From Elmis aenea (Eukaryota; Arthropoda; Insecta; Coleoptera; Elmidae): a DNA stretch of 64,000 nt. The stretch covers positions 19,737,674 through 19,801,673 of the forward strand of contig OX393579.1 of assembly GCA_947652605.1 (NCBI GenBank), in the 5' to 3' direction. Made by a program: the position numbers and the translations under genes. Under the pieces are notes generated by a model. The model was given only the letters and a program-made list of their open reading frames with translations. It did no database searches and had not been told where the DNA came from. Positions 53,662 to 63,517 of this stretch are shown piece after piece. The stretch's first letter is position 1, and the number at the start of each line of letters is the position of its first letter.

Positions 53662-53994
53662 TTAGTAATAATGCAATCAGAAAGAAATAAAAGATTAATC
53701 TATGAGCAGTTGTTTATTTTAATGTATATTTCCTATATAATTCTATATTCCATATTAAGAACCCCTAGTATTCCATATTAGGTTCCCCGGGAGCTTAATA
53801 TGGAATAGTAGTAACATTTAAAAAAAAAATAGCTATATAAGAAATATCTACCGTAATATAGTACCAGAATTCGAGTAATGTGTTGCGTATTCATTACAAA
53901 TTCCTTACAATTTTTTTTGCAAAATTTTGTTGAATAAATGTGAACATTATTGCCGAATACAAAAAAGTATTCCATATTAGGGCACTTTACTCTA

Positions 53995-54914
53995 TGTTAT
54001 AATCAAAAATTGAACATTGTGCTAACTGAAAATTTAGAAAAGTTTGCATTTTCTTAAGAATTAAAAACTGAAAAGAACAGATAAAAAATATCGTTTACTG
54101 GCAATAAAGTTTAAAGTATTTGTTCGTTTTATTTGAAAGTTTTTTTTTAATTACGTGCTGCACAACAAAATTTTGTAGGTAGCCAGCCAAACGCAAACAA
54201 TATTAAACTCTTTCTTTCATCTTCTATCCTACAATTGTTTATCTACAACTACTACGTTACTCTAAGCAAAATACTCAAAAGACGTCACAATGAATTCAAA
54301 AACTAAGTATTATATTTTTAAGCAAATATAAACACGTGATTTAATCGACATTCTTTGATACCATTAATTATGCAAAAGAGGCGATACACAATTTGTGCGA
54401 TATGACTTATATTTCAGTTCAATATTTATACATGATTCAGTGTCGTACCACCAGTTCGATTAACACAAACAACGATAAGAACAAAATTGCAATGCATATT
54501 ATCTAGTTGCGTAATATTTGCATGCCGTAATAAAAAGCAATTCTGAAGACAGGTCTACACCAAATGAGGAGGGAAAAAACGAGATGTACCGATATGAGAT
54601 CGATCGCTATCTTATTTCACACAGAACAAAAGAAAATATAATAAAAATCGAAATTCGCATCGGGACAAAGAAATAGACATTTGGTTTGTTGGTTCAACTG
54701 TCTCTTCTTACAACTTCCTTTTTTTAATAACTCATTATTCATTATTGATTGCCAATTACATAAACAACCGAAAGTTCAGCACAAAAATAGAAAAAAAGAA
54801 CAATGAATCCTAAAATTGTACATTGGCCGCGAATATCTTCGCTGCTAAAAGTGAATATCAGACGGAAGTTATTTTTAACCCAACGAAGATTTTATTTTGT
54901 TTAGTATTAAGTTC
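53995..54914. other. No gene recognised
   Basis: AT-rich; no repeat family seen. Confidence 0.4.
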
Positions 54915-55330
54915 TTTTACCGTTAGGTGTAGGAGTGTTGAGTTGTGCTGACTTTTTTCGGCGTTTTTATGTTCTAAGCTAACTTTTTATCTCTTCCTAT
55001 TTGATGTTTCTATCCGCTGCTGCTTTTTTAACGTCGTCTAGCCAGATTTTTTTTCGGTCTGCCTCTTTTGTTTTTTCCTTATGGTCTTGCTTCATAAGCT
55101 TTCTTGTTTAACCTTACTTCTTTAATTCTATAAATGAACCATCCCAGCTGTCTTTCATGTATTTTTGTTTCAACTGATTTTATCTTTAATTGTTCTCTAT
55201 ATGTTTCATTTCTTATTCTTTTTTTTTTGTTTACCCTTGATTTTTTTCAGAAATCTCATTTCTGCTGCATTCCCACAGCTACTAATTTTATTTGTTGGTC
55301 CATGTTTCACCTCAACAAAGATATGGAGCT
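54915..55330 (-). pseudogene. Non-LTR retrotransposon (LINE) C-terminal fragment
   Basis: The minus strand shows ETWTNK, then AAEMRFLKKIKGKQKKRIRN, EQLKIKSVETKIHERQLGWF, and KIWLDDVKKAAADRNIK. These are the familiar end of insect endonuclease/reverse-transcriptase proteins (AEMRFLRR, IRxRQLRWxGHV, GRPxKxWLDDV). Several stops and frameshifts break it. No 5' half or polymerase motif is present. Confidence 0.8.
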
Positions 55331-55432
55331 TAATAAAAATTTAACTCGCTTCGACAGTTGAATCCTTATTTCAGCGTTTTTCCAACAATATTATGCCATT
55401 TCTTTTTTTCACAATCCTGAATAAATGGTTTA

Positions 55433-55593
55433 AAGGTCCACACACACCGGCGCGATTTCGAAGCGGGCGCGGCGCGGTCGCGGTCACGATAATTGGTAAC
55501 CATGTTTACTTACTTACGTCACCAGGTTACTAATTATCGTGACCGCGACCGCGCCGCGCCCGCTTCGAAATAGCGCCGGTGTGAGTTGACCTT
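55433..55593. mobile_element. GC-rich hairpin MITE, 161 bp
   Basis: AAGGTCCACACACACCGG to CCGGTGTGAGTTGACCTT, flanked by TA. Both stems contain GCGGGCGCGGCGCGGTCGC, far richer in GC than the surroundings. The loop is about 25 bp. Confidence 0.8.
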
Positions 55594-55595
55594 TA

Positions 55596-55955
55596 TTCTA
55601 TGCACTCTGCAAATTTCTTCGCCGATAAAAATTTGGCCATTTTCTTGTGCATCAATTTTTAAATTTACTATACACCATTAACCTCCCTTGTGATTATTGA
55701 ACGCTTTTGCATATATTCAATCCATAACATTCCTTTCGCATCTCAAAAAACAGTGGCCATCAATTCTCCTGAAGATCAAGTTTTGGCCTTTTTTGGAGGT
55801 CGGAAGCCCTTGTATGGACTCCAGTTTGGTAGGACAGTCCCGGTGAACTACACAAGTGGCGCCAAAAGTCACAAATGTAGGTCGTCCAAATTTTCTTAAG
55901 AAGTAGCATTTCTGACTTTTTAGTTTTTTTTGCTGTGGTGTTTTTTTATTTTTTA
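55596..55955. other. No gene recognised
   Basis: A minus-strand frame (56007-55717) of 96 codons has coding-like composition but no identified domain. A relic of a transposon protein is possible. Confidence 0.3.
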
Positions 55956-56212
55956 CAGGGGTGCGTGCCCCCATTTTGGGGCGCGACGAATGAAGCTTGA
56001 GGTGCAATGACAGCCATGATATAATTCTAAAGAAAAAATTAGTTTTTTTTCACATTTCATATGTTTTTTTGTTGTATTTTTCTAATATTTCGTATCGGTT
56101 GATCGAAAATTATTGATGCCTGCTAACTTCAAAGTAAGAAAAAAATTGTGGGGTGCGCAAGTTGACATGCTGAATAAATGGGGGCATGGCATAAAAAAAT
56201 TGCGCACCCCTG
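55956..56212. mobile_element. hAT-like MITE, CAGGGGTGCG ends
   Basis: CAGGGGTGCGTGCCCCC at the left and TTGCGCACCCCTG at the right are inverted. The 8-bp flanks do not match, so the call is weaker than for other hAT elements. Confidence 0.5.
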
Positions 56213-56388
56213 GTGTAAGCAGACATTGGTATGACTATATCAACGAGTAAAATATTAAACGCTGTTTTTCATATACATTAAATTCCTTAGCGATAATAGA
56301 ATCTTTCATTCGGCGATTAGTCAACAGTAAATTCGCAACTTCCTTTATTGTTTCTTTCGCTCTTCCCTCCAAAGGGGTTTGGTAAAAA

Positions 56389-56489
56389 TTGCTCGAATAC
56401 AATTGCTCGAAGGTAAATCGCTCGAATACAATTGCTCGAATACGAAATTGCTCGAATGACAATTGCTCGAAAGACAAATTGCTCGAAAA
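56389..56489 (+). repeat. Minisatellite arm, AATTGCTCGAATAC
   Basis: Seven or so units of 14-16 bp on the left side of the foldback. Confidence 0.9.
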
Positions 56490-56746
56490 AAGGAAAAAAT
56501 ATTACATTTTCATAAATACAAAATAATTAAATGTACTAGAAAAGTTGGTTACATTTGTTTACACTTAGAAAAATGTATTTAAATTTATTTACAAATACAT
56601 ACACACTTATGTTAAACTCGTTACACTAAAAAAAAAGTTACGCTCGCCGTTAAAAAGTTATGACGCAAACTTACCTTTTTTTAAATGAAAGCTATAGTCG
56701 GCTATGACCTATTAAAATTCGTTCTGTTTTTCTCATTTCAAATATA

Positions 56747-57365
56747 CAGGGTGTGTAAAAATTGGCGGAAGCGCTACACGTGGTTATGTTCTTCGTAAAA
56801 GTCGAAAATCTTAATACGAAAATGTTGTACCATGCTTGCTGTGTCTGCAAGAGGTCCTCAAAGTTTTGACATTTAGTCCTTTAATAAGCGTTATTATTTA
56901 ATACTTTCAAATGAAAAAGCTGCAATTTGGAATAAAAATAAATTTCGAATAGTATTTTTTCCTAGATATTGTGTTCTTCCTTTCAAAAATTGGTGTTGAA
57001 AATATGTAAATCACTGATTTGAATGTAAATAATACATATGGCAACATTGTCAATAGCTGTCATCTCTGTTTTTCTCGTAATTATTTCTAGTTTGTGTTTT
57101 ACGATACCCAAAAGTTTGCAGCTATGTTTACGAACTGAAGACTTTCAGTTCGAACAAAAATTGTAAATACCTAAGTAAAAATTGCTGATAAAAAAATGTC
57201 CAAACGCAAATCAATGTACGCAATGTTGCCAATTTTTCTTTTCTTTAAATGGTTCCTGAGGCCATAGGAAGCAAGGTACAACATTTTCGTATTAAGATTT
57301 TTGACTTAAAATTTTACGAAGAACATCGTCACGTGTAGCGCTTCCGCCAATTTATACACACCCTG
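56747..57365. mobile_element. Palindromic mariner element (GGCGGAAGCGCTACACGTGG family)
   Basis: Tips CAGGGTGTGTAAAAATTGGC and GCCAATTTATACACACCCTG, TA on both sides. Uninterrupted copy of the family also seen at 26488. The centre contains a small hairpin GAACTGAAGACTTTCAGTTC. Confidence 0.9.
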
Positions 57366-57736
57366 TATAAGGGGATGTAGTTATTTTCAATAATGCGCAA
57401 GTTACAAAAGTTATTTTTTTTTAATTAAACAAAAACAAGATGTAAAACTTTTAAACTCATTTGCTACATGTTACGAAGGTTTCTTATTTGTTGTTGAGGT
57501 AAGCATTATGAATAGTTGAACATAAGATAACAACAATATAGTCAGAATGAACAGTTATGTAGTATATAATATTTTCAAATATTTAAAGTGTTTATCTCAA
57601 CAAAAAATTGAATAAGTGTACATGTATTTGTAAATAAATTTAAATACACTTTTCTAAGTGTAAACAAATGTAAACAACTTTTCTAGTATATTTAATTATT
57701 TTGTATTTACAAAAATTTAATTTTTTAAAATTTTTT

Positions 57737-57872
57737 CGAGCAATTTGTCTTCCGAGCAATTGTCATTCGAGCAATTTACCTTTCGAGCAATTTCCCATTC
57801 GAGCAATTGTATTTCGAGCAATTGTATTCGAGCAATTTACCTTCGAGCAATTATTGTATTCGAGCAATTTAC
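57737..57872 (-). repeat. Minisatellite arm, inverted
   Basis: About nine units reading GTATTCGAGCAATT, the inverse of the left array. Confidence 0.9.
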
Positions 57873-58096
57873 CGCTACCCCTCCAAAGGTCTTTCGAAGC
57901 TTGAGATTAGTTCTCTGCCCCATTTAAATTATTTATTAGCACGTCTAACATCATTTCTATCATAAGTTTAAGTCCATTGCCCCTTTTTTGTCTAAAATTC
58001 TGTATTCGAGATTGATTTCACTTATTTTCACATCACATAATTTAACAATTTTTTAAATTGTTTAATTAAAACTCGAATTATTAAATTACTTTATAG

Positions 58097-58731
58097 CAGG
58101 GTTGAGCAGATTTAAATCATGATTCAAATCAAGTGACTTAAAAAAAAACATCGATTTAAATCACAGATTACATGAGTAGGTACAATAAAATATTTATAAT
58201 TAAACAAAATTTTATTGTAAATAAAAAAACCATAATAAAGGGTGGCCATAATCTACATGTGTTGTAAGGGTAACTTTGTTATTATAAGAGTTACATGGTC
58301 GGTTAAATTAAGAAAGTTGGGCAGAATTTCAAGACAAATTTAATGCCATTTTAACATTTCAACTTTATGTTCAATTTTTTTTAAATATTTTGAACAAACT
58401 AAAATCAGGCGATTTTTTCAATGTTAAATAATTCCATAGACACCTATTGTACGACCAAACTGTAAAATGATTCCTGTAGATAATTGTACGTGGAATTAAA
58501 AAAAAATGGCAACCTTAATTGGCTATGGGTTCATTAAAGAGCTTATTTTTTTCTGATTTCAGAAATGTATGGGTTGTATATCTATTTTTATTACTTTTCT
58601 TAAAATTTGTCAAAAACCAAAATTATTACTAAATTCGATAATATTTGATTTAAATCAAAAAAATCTGATTTTAATCAAATAAATCGATTTTTTTGTTTGT
58701 TTTTTTTAAATCATGATGTTTATCCACCCTG
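58097..58731. mobile_element. hAT element with AAATC-repeat ends
   Basis: Ends CAGGGTTGAGCAGATTTAAA and GATGTTTATCCACCCTG; perfect duplication CTTTATAG (58089-58096 and 58732-58739). Confidence 0.92.
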
Positions 58732-58739
58732 CTTTATAG

Positions 58740-59519
58740 TGCCGCAGCGACCTGACAGTACAAAATGTTTTTCATGACTTAATAATTTGCCACTGTACCT
58801 ACAAGAAACTGAAAAGTTTTTAGCCTAAATTAATAAGTAAAATAATTATTTAAAAAGTAACCCTTTCTTCATAATTTTTTTTAAATTCATTTTTACGTTT
58901 GACTCGAAAAACATAAACGTCTCTACATTATTTAAATATAAATTTTGAACAAAAGTAGAACTTCAAATTTAAAAAGATTTTTAGAAATATAACGTTCTAC
59001 TAACCGCTTTTAACGTAAAATTATTTAAAAATCTTTCACCTACATAATACAAAACAAATTTAAAAATATCATTCATGCTTTACACACAATAACATTTCTA
59101 AAACTATGACAAATAATTCATTAAAGCAAGAGCACGTGAAATTAGGACCAGCCGAATGTCCAAGCTATTTCACCTTCTATGTTAGCAATGCAGTTTGTGA
59201 CTAATGTGGCGCTGCTTATACACATTACTATGCAAAGTTTCACTACCTAATGAATTATTATGAATGCAAACAATTACCATTATTTAGAAATGACCAAGTG
59301 GGCTAGCAATTAAGACAATGGAGTAATGACATCGTTACATATTGTTTAGTGTCAAAATAATGTTCGTTGTTACTTCGTCTTAACCATTATTAGTTCTCAA
59401 CATCCTACAACAAATAAAGTTTCGATTGGGCAACATACATAAAAACAACGTATTAGAATTAAATAAATAATATTTACATATTGTTTAGTCAAGTAACACA
59501 AGCACTTTAGTATTAAGTC
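58740..59519. other. No gene recognised
   Basis: AT-rich sequence with no repeat family seen. Confidence 0.4.
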
Positions 59520-59521
59520 TA

Positions 59522-59713
59522 TAGTCAGCGTCAAGTCTAATGGCGAGCGGTGGGGGTGCGCACTAAACACAATAATTGAAACTGAACACAACTACTTACT
59601 TAGTTGTATTGGTATTGGTACACCCGCCAATGGTTTTAAGTCCGTGGACCATATTGTAGCGTCTACTGCGCGAAAACACCCCCACCGCTCGCCATTAAAC
59701 TTGACGCTGACTG
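59522..59713. mobile_element. Tc1/mariner-type MITE, 192 bp
   Basis: TAGTCAGCGTCAAGTCTAAT and TTAAACTTGACGCTGACTG are inverted, flanked by TA, with GGCGAGCGGTGGGGGTG inside each end. Confidence 0.8.
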
Positions 59714-59729
59714 TACTAATTACCGTATA

Positions 59730-60640
59730 CAGGATGACAATAATCTACATGTGTTGTGTAGGTAACTCTGTTATTATAAGAGTTACATTTTCGGTTAAAT
59801 TAGGAAAGTTGGGCAGAATTTCACGAAGAATTTAATGCCATTTTGACATTTAACCTACACCTTTAACTTTTTTAAATATCTTGAAAAAACTATAAACAGA
59901 CGATTTTTGCGACGGTAAATAATTTCATAGCCACCTACGTTAAAATCAAAATGTGAAATGATTCCTCTAGATATTTTTACGTCGAATTAAAAAAAAAATT
60001 CTAATAAGTCATGGCATACTTGATTTTGGAGATATAAGCCAAACTTGGCTTTTTTTAAATGGCAACCATAATTGGCCATGGGTTCAATGAAGAGAATTTT
60101 TTTCTCGTTTTAGTGATGCATGAGTTGTTAGGTTTATCTTTAAAAATAAGTAATGTATTACATGATTGTTTTTGTATAATCAGAGTGGACATTCAAAAGA
60201 AAAACAAAACACAACAAATACATAAACTAGCTTTACTCGATTTAACACATAAAAAATGTGAAAGTTAATAATTTAAGATATTTTTACAGTTAATAATAAT
60301 TTATGATTTTTTACTTCTGGTACTATTAAATTTAAATTAAAACATGTGTTGAAGGTGTAGGCCCTCTCTCCATTGCAATACAAATTTGAGATCTGCTTTT
60401 TGTAGATAATAATGTTTTCCTAAGCATAATACTTTCTAAAGATAAACCTAACAACCCATACATCAATGAAACGAGATAAAATTTTCTTTTTAATAGGCAA
60501 CTATGGCGGCCATCTAAAAAAATCAAGTTTGGCATATCTCAAAAATCAAATGTGCCATGACTTTTAGATATTTTTTCTAATTCTACGTAAAAATATCTAC
60601 AGAAATCATTTCACATTTTGATATTAACGTAGGTGGCTAT
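59730..60640. mobile_element. Palindromic mariner-derived element, right arm truncated
   Basis: Left tip CAGGATGACAATAATCTACA after TA. The right arm begins near 60420 and pairs back to the left arm down to TTAACGTAGGTGGCTATG, then stops; about 200 bp of the right end is missing. Parts of it recur within the hAT elements at 29990 and 58097. Confidence 0.75.
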
Positions 60641-61348
60641 GTATGAAGTGTACATAAAATAAAATCCATCTACTCAAAAAAACACCAATGCGTGGACAAT
60701 GAAGATCAACAGTTTACAGAAATTTCTGTTAATATTAATATTATACTTAATCACTGAAAAATACTTAAAAAACAAATTTAGCAGTATTACTTTAAAACCG
60801 ATTGTTATTTTATTTATGCGGATGTTCCTGAAAACATGACATACCTACTACGGTTTTGATATTTTCAGAAAAATACCATTTCTTCGTTATTTCTTGCAAT
60901 AGACTTATAAACGTATAAATTTTCAGAAAGCTAACAAAATTTCTATTACCATAAAGTCATGAACAGAAATCGGTTAAACTTTCGAAGGACCATTCATTGA
61001 ATACATATACACGGCAAATGGGCAATTTTTAGACTCGCTCTTCTTGCCCGAAGAGAGGCCTTTCTGGCGCGCATGCGCGAAGGCTATGAAACCAACCAAA
61101 AAGGCGAGAACAAGAGCAAAATTTAAAAATGAACAAAACGAACATTTAGCCCAACAAACGATACCTAACAGGTATATAAAAACTTCGCGTCTTTTTTGGC
61201 AAAAAGAAATCAAATTTTTCATTTATATTTTAATATATGCACAAGAAAAATTAACATATGAAGGTTGGCTTTAATCTTTATTCCTCCTTTTTATCTTAAC
61301 GCTAGACGAAACTTAAAAGTTATCAGGTGCCCAAATTACGGCCTGTGT
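60641..61348. other. No gene recognised; hydrophobic reading frame
   Basis: A minus-strand ATG frame (61222-60974, 82 codons) contains a strong hydrophobic stretch, FLNFALVLAFLVGFIAFAHA, but has no homolog that I recognise. No splice evidence was found. Confidence 0.25.
61069..61078. promoter_or_regulatory. NRF-1/Ewg-like site
   Basis: GCGCATGCGC is the perfect palindromic core recognised by NRF-1 family factors. GC-rich against its AT-rich surroundings. No nearby gene start is certain. Confidence 0.25.
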
Positions 61349-61408
61349 CTATATCAGTAAGGTTACATTATTTATATTCTATATCAGTAAGGTTACATTA
61401 TTGATATT
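61349..61408 (+). repeat. 30-bp tandem duplication
   Basis: CTATATCAGTAAGGTTACAT plus ten further bases occurs twice in a row with one or two differences. Confidence 0.9.
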
Positions 61409-61417
61409 TAAAGAAAC

Positions 61418-61650
61418 CGAGCTCGGTGGCTTGTTGGTAAGCAACCTAGCGAGTAACATCGGGAGGTCGTGGATTCAAATCCCGAGGCCGTCTGTCACCG
61501 TCGGGGTTTCCGCTGGTTTCCCCTACCTACTATTGGCAAATGCTGTGACGGTACTTCCACCTACCCTCTACCTTTACCCACCTCATCCTTGTTCCCTCCC
61601 CCACCACTACGGTGATTAGCCGAAGTAAAATAAATGAGATAAAAAAAAAA
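61418..61650 (+). mobile_element. tRNA-derived SINE
   Basis: The head contains a box A-like TGGCTTGTTGG (61427-61437) and box B-like GGATTCAAATCC (61471-61482), spaced as in a tRNA promoter. It continues with a pyrimidine-rich body and an A-rich tail (61641-61650). A target duplication is not obvious. Confidence 0.8.
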
Positions 61651-61651
61651 C

Positions 61652-62435
61652 ACAAATTCACTTTACACCGAAATTAAACCAAGTAGGTATATAAACTTAA
61701 AGCCATCACAAAAGTAACACTAAGATGTGCTTGGCAAAAATGTAATTAAATTATAAATATAAATTAGAACAGAATCCAATTTATCTTTTATTAGCGCGCC
61801 ATTTACGACCGAACTGACTGTAAAATCATCAACAATTATAGGATTTAATAATCCGATAAAACAATTAAAGATTGCTGTGGGTGTATTTTGATAATAATTG
61901 AAAAAAACTATAGGTAGGCAGGACAGCTAAAACAAAGAGAACCCCGTATAAACAAATTTTCAACAGTCGCCAAGGGAATGTACGTTTTGTTTCATTATAA
62001 CAACCATACAGTCCGATAAATTTTGTCAAAAAGCTTTTATTTGTCTTTTCATTTTTCTGTAAAATGAAAAAATAGACATTGGTTTACACTTCACTGCAAT
62101 ATGAATTGATCATGCCACATAAAAATTTAAAAAAATTATCAAGAAAGTTCAAATTATTTTTATACCTGGGAATAGATCAAGAGGAATTCGAAACGTAGGC
62201 AGAACGAGGCAAAAAATGAAAGATCAGAAAAATGACTGACGCAATGGGCACAATAGCCTAACGATAAGTGAAGAAGAGAAACAAGGCCAGTGAATCGCAG
62301 CAAATTCTCTTTTATATTCACGTGCTCAACCGAAAAGTGGTCTCATTGGATTTAAGCCGCATTACCTATCCGATTTACAAAAGGATTCGTAATTAAAATT
62401 TACATTTTTTTACAACATCGTTATGATAAGCTGTG
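61652..62435. other. No gene recognised
   Basis: AT-rich unique-looking sequence. Confidence 0.4.
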
Positions 62436-62437
62436 TA

Positions 62438-63515
62438 CAGGTTGGCCTATCTTCGATGCCCATGCAGGACAGGGTATCTCGGTTACTATCAGAGATAGAA
62501 AAAAAACTAAGTAGGTATCTACGTAGTCTCGATTTCTTTTTTCGAGAGAAATTCATTGCTTTTAACAGATTTTTGATCTTTTTTAATTTTCGAAACAAAG
62601 CAAAAACCGATTTTTGTCACTTTTCAAAAATGTTAAATATCTCGCTTAAACGAAAAGATTAAAAAAAATTTTTTGCCATGGTTTTTTGTCCTTAATAAGA
62701 TAGCGATGTTCAATTTTTTTTTTACTCATACAAATATTAATATATTACACCTAACTTTATTATTTTAAATGGCAACCATAGTTGGCTTTGACATAAACCG
62801 AAAGCTTACTTTTTGCGCTTTTCAAAAATATATAATTTGCTTATAGTTGCCATTTAAAATAAGACAGTTAGGTATAATATATCAATATTTACATGAGTAA
62901 AAAAATTGAATATCGCTATCTTACTAAGGACAAAAAACCAAGCCAAAAATGTCTTTAAAGTTTTTCTCTATCTTTTAGTTTAAGCGAGTTATTTAACATT
63001 TTTGAAAAGTGCCAAATATCGGTTTTTGGCTATATTTCGAAAATTAAAAAAGATATCAAAAATCTGTTTACGGCAATGAATTTCTCTCGAAAAAAGAAAT
63101 CGAAACTACGTACTTAGTTATTTCTATCTCTAAAGCTAAGGCCGCACTGCGGGATGGTTGGCTGGAGGGTAGATGGTAGATACACGCTGTCGCCTGGCAA
63201 CAATTTGTTGTGAAACAAAGCGCCTGGATTGTCGCCAGGCGACGGCGTGTATCTACCATCTACCCTTCAGCCAACCATCCCGCAGTGCGGCCTTAGCTTA
63301 AATCTAAAGCCGCACTGCGGGAGGGTTGGCTGGAGGGTAGAGGGTAGATACACGTCGTCGCCTGGCGACAATTTGTTGTGAAACAAAGCGCCTGGATTGT
63401 CGCCAGGCGACGGCGTGTATCTACCCTCTACCCTCCAGCCAAAAATCACGCAGTGCGTCCTTAGCTTGATAGTAACCGAGATACCCTGTATGGGCATCGA
63501 AAATAGGCCACCCTG
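62438..63515. mobile_element. Palindromic mariner-derived element (GGTCTATTTTCG family)
   Basis: Tips CAGGTTGGCCTATCTTCGAT and ATCGAAAATAGGCCACCCTG; TA on both sides. Sister of 16862-17604, interrupted in the right arm by a tandem MITE pair. Confidence 0.88.
63132..63467. mobile_element. Two tandem copies of a hairpin MITE
   Basis: Each copy (63132-63299 and about 63305-63467) is a long hairpin with GCCGCACTGCGGGA ends, GGTTGGCTGGAGGGTAGA next, and a GGCGACAATTTGTT-type loop. The copies are about 95% alike. The intact left arm of the host palindrome shows the empty site as TTTCTATCTCTGATAGTAAC; insertion fell between TCT and GATAG. Confidence 0.85.
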
Positions 63516-63517
63516 TA

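Larger units (their letters stand above)
52915..53992. mobile_element. pogo/Tigger-like element relic
   Basis: Inverted ends GAGTAAAGTGCCCTAATATG and CATATTAGGGCACTTTACTC, flanked by TA (52913-52914 and 53993-53994). The motif CCTAATATGGAATA recurs at several subterminal places in both orientations. A PHD-finger-like protein tail and a nested Harbinger MITE lie inside. Confidence 0.8.
56376..57879. mobile_element. Mutator-like foldback element
   Basis: A perfect 10-bp duplication CCTCCAAAGG flanks it (56366-56375 and 57880-57889). The ends GGTTTGGTAAA and TTTACCGCTACC are inverted. Each arm carries a tandem array of AATTGCTCGAATAC-like units of 14-16 bp, then a further 200-bp inverted arm. 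Target length of 9-11 bp is typical of Mutator-like and related foldback elements. A palindromic mariner element (56747-57365) is inserted in the loop. Confidence 0.8.
56235..57930 (-). pseudogene. Unknown reading frame split by a foldback element
   Basis: Either side of the foldback the minus strand is open in a consistent frame: GRELISSFERPLEG (57930 side) and RAKETIKEVANLLLTNRRMK (56360 side), continuing to KEFNVYEKQRLIFYSLI and a stop at 56235. The two sides join through one copy of the 10-bp target duplication. The origin of the frame is not recognised; it may itself be transposon-derived. Confidence 0.4.

Noticed and set aside
55717..56007. 96-codon minus-strand frame
   Set aside because: Coding-like but overlaps a hAT-like end and has no domain; kept only as a note.
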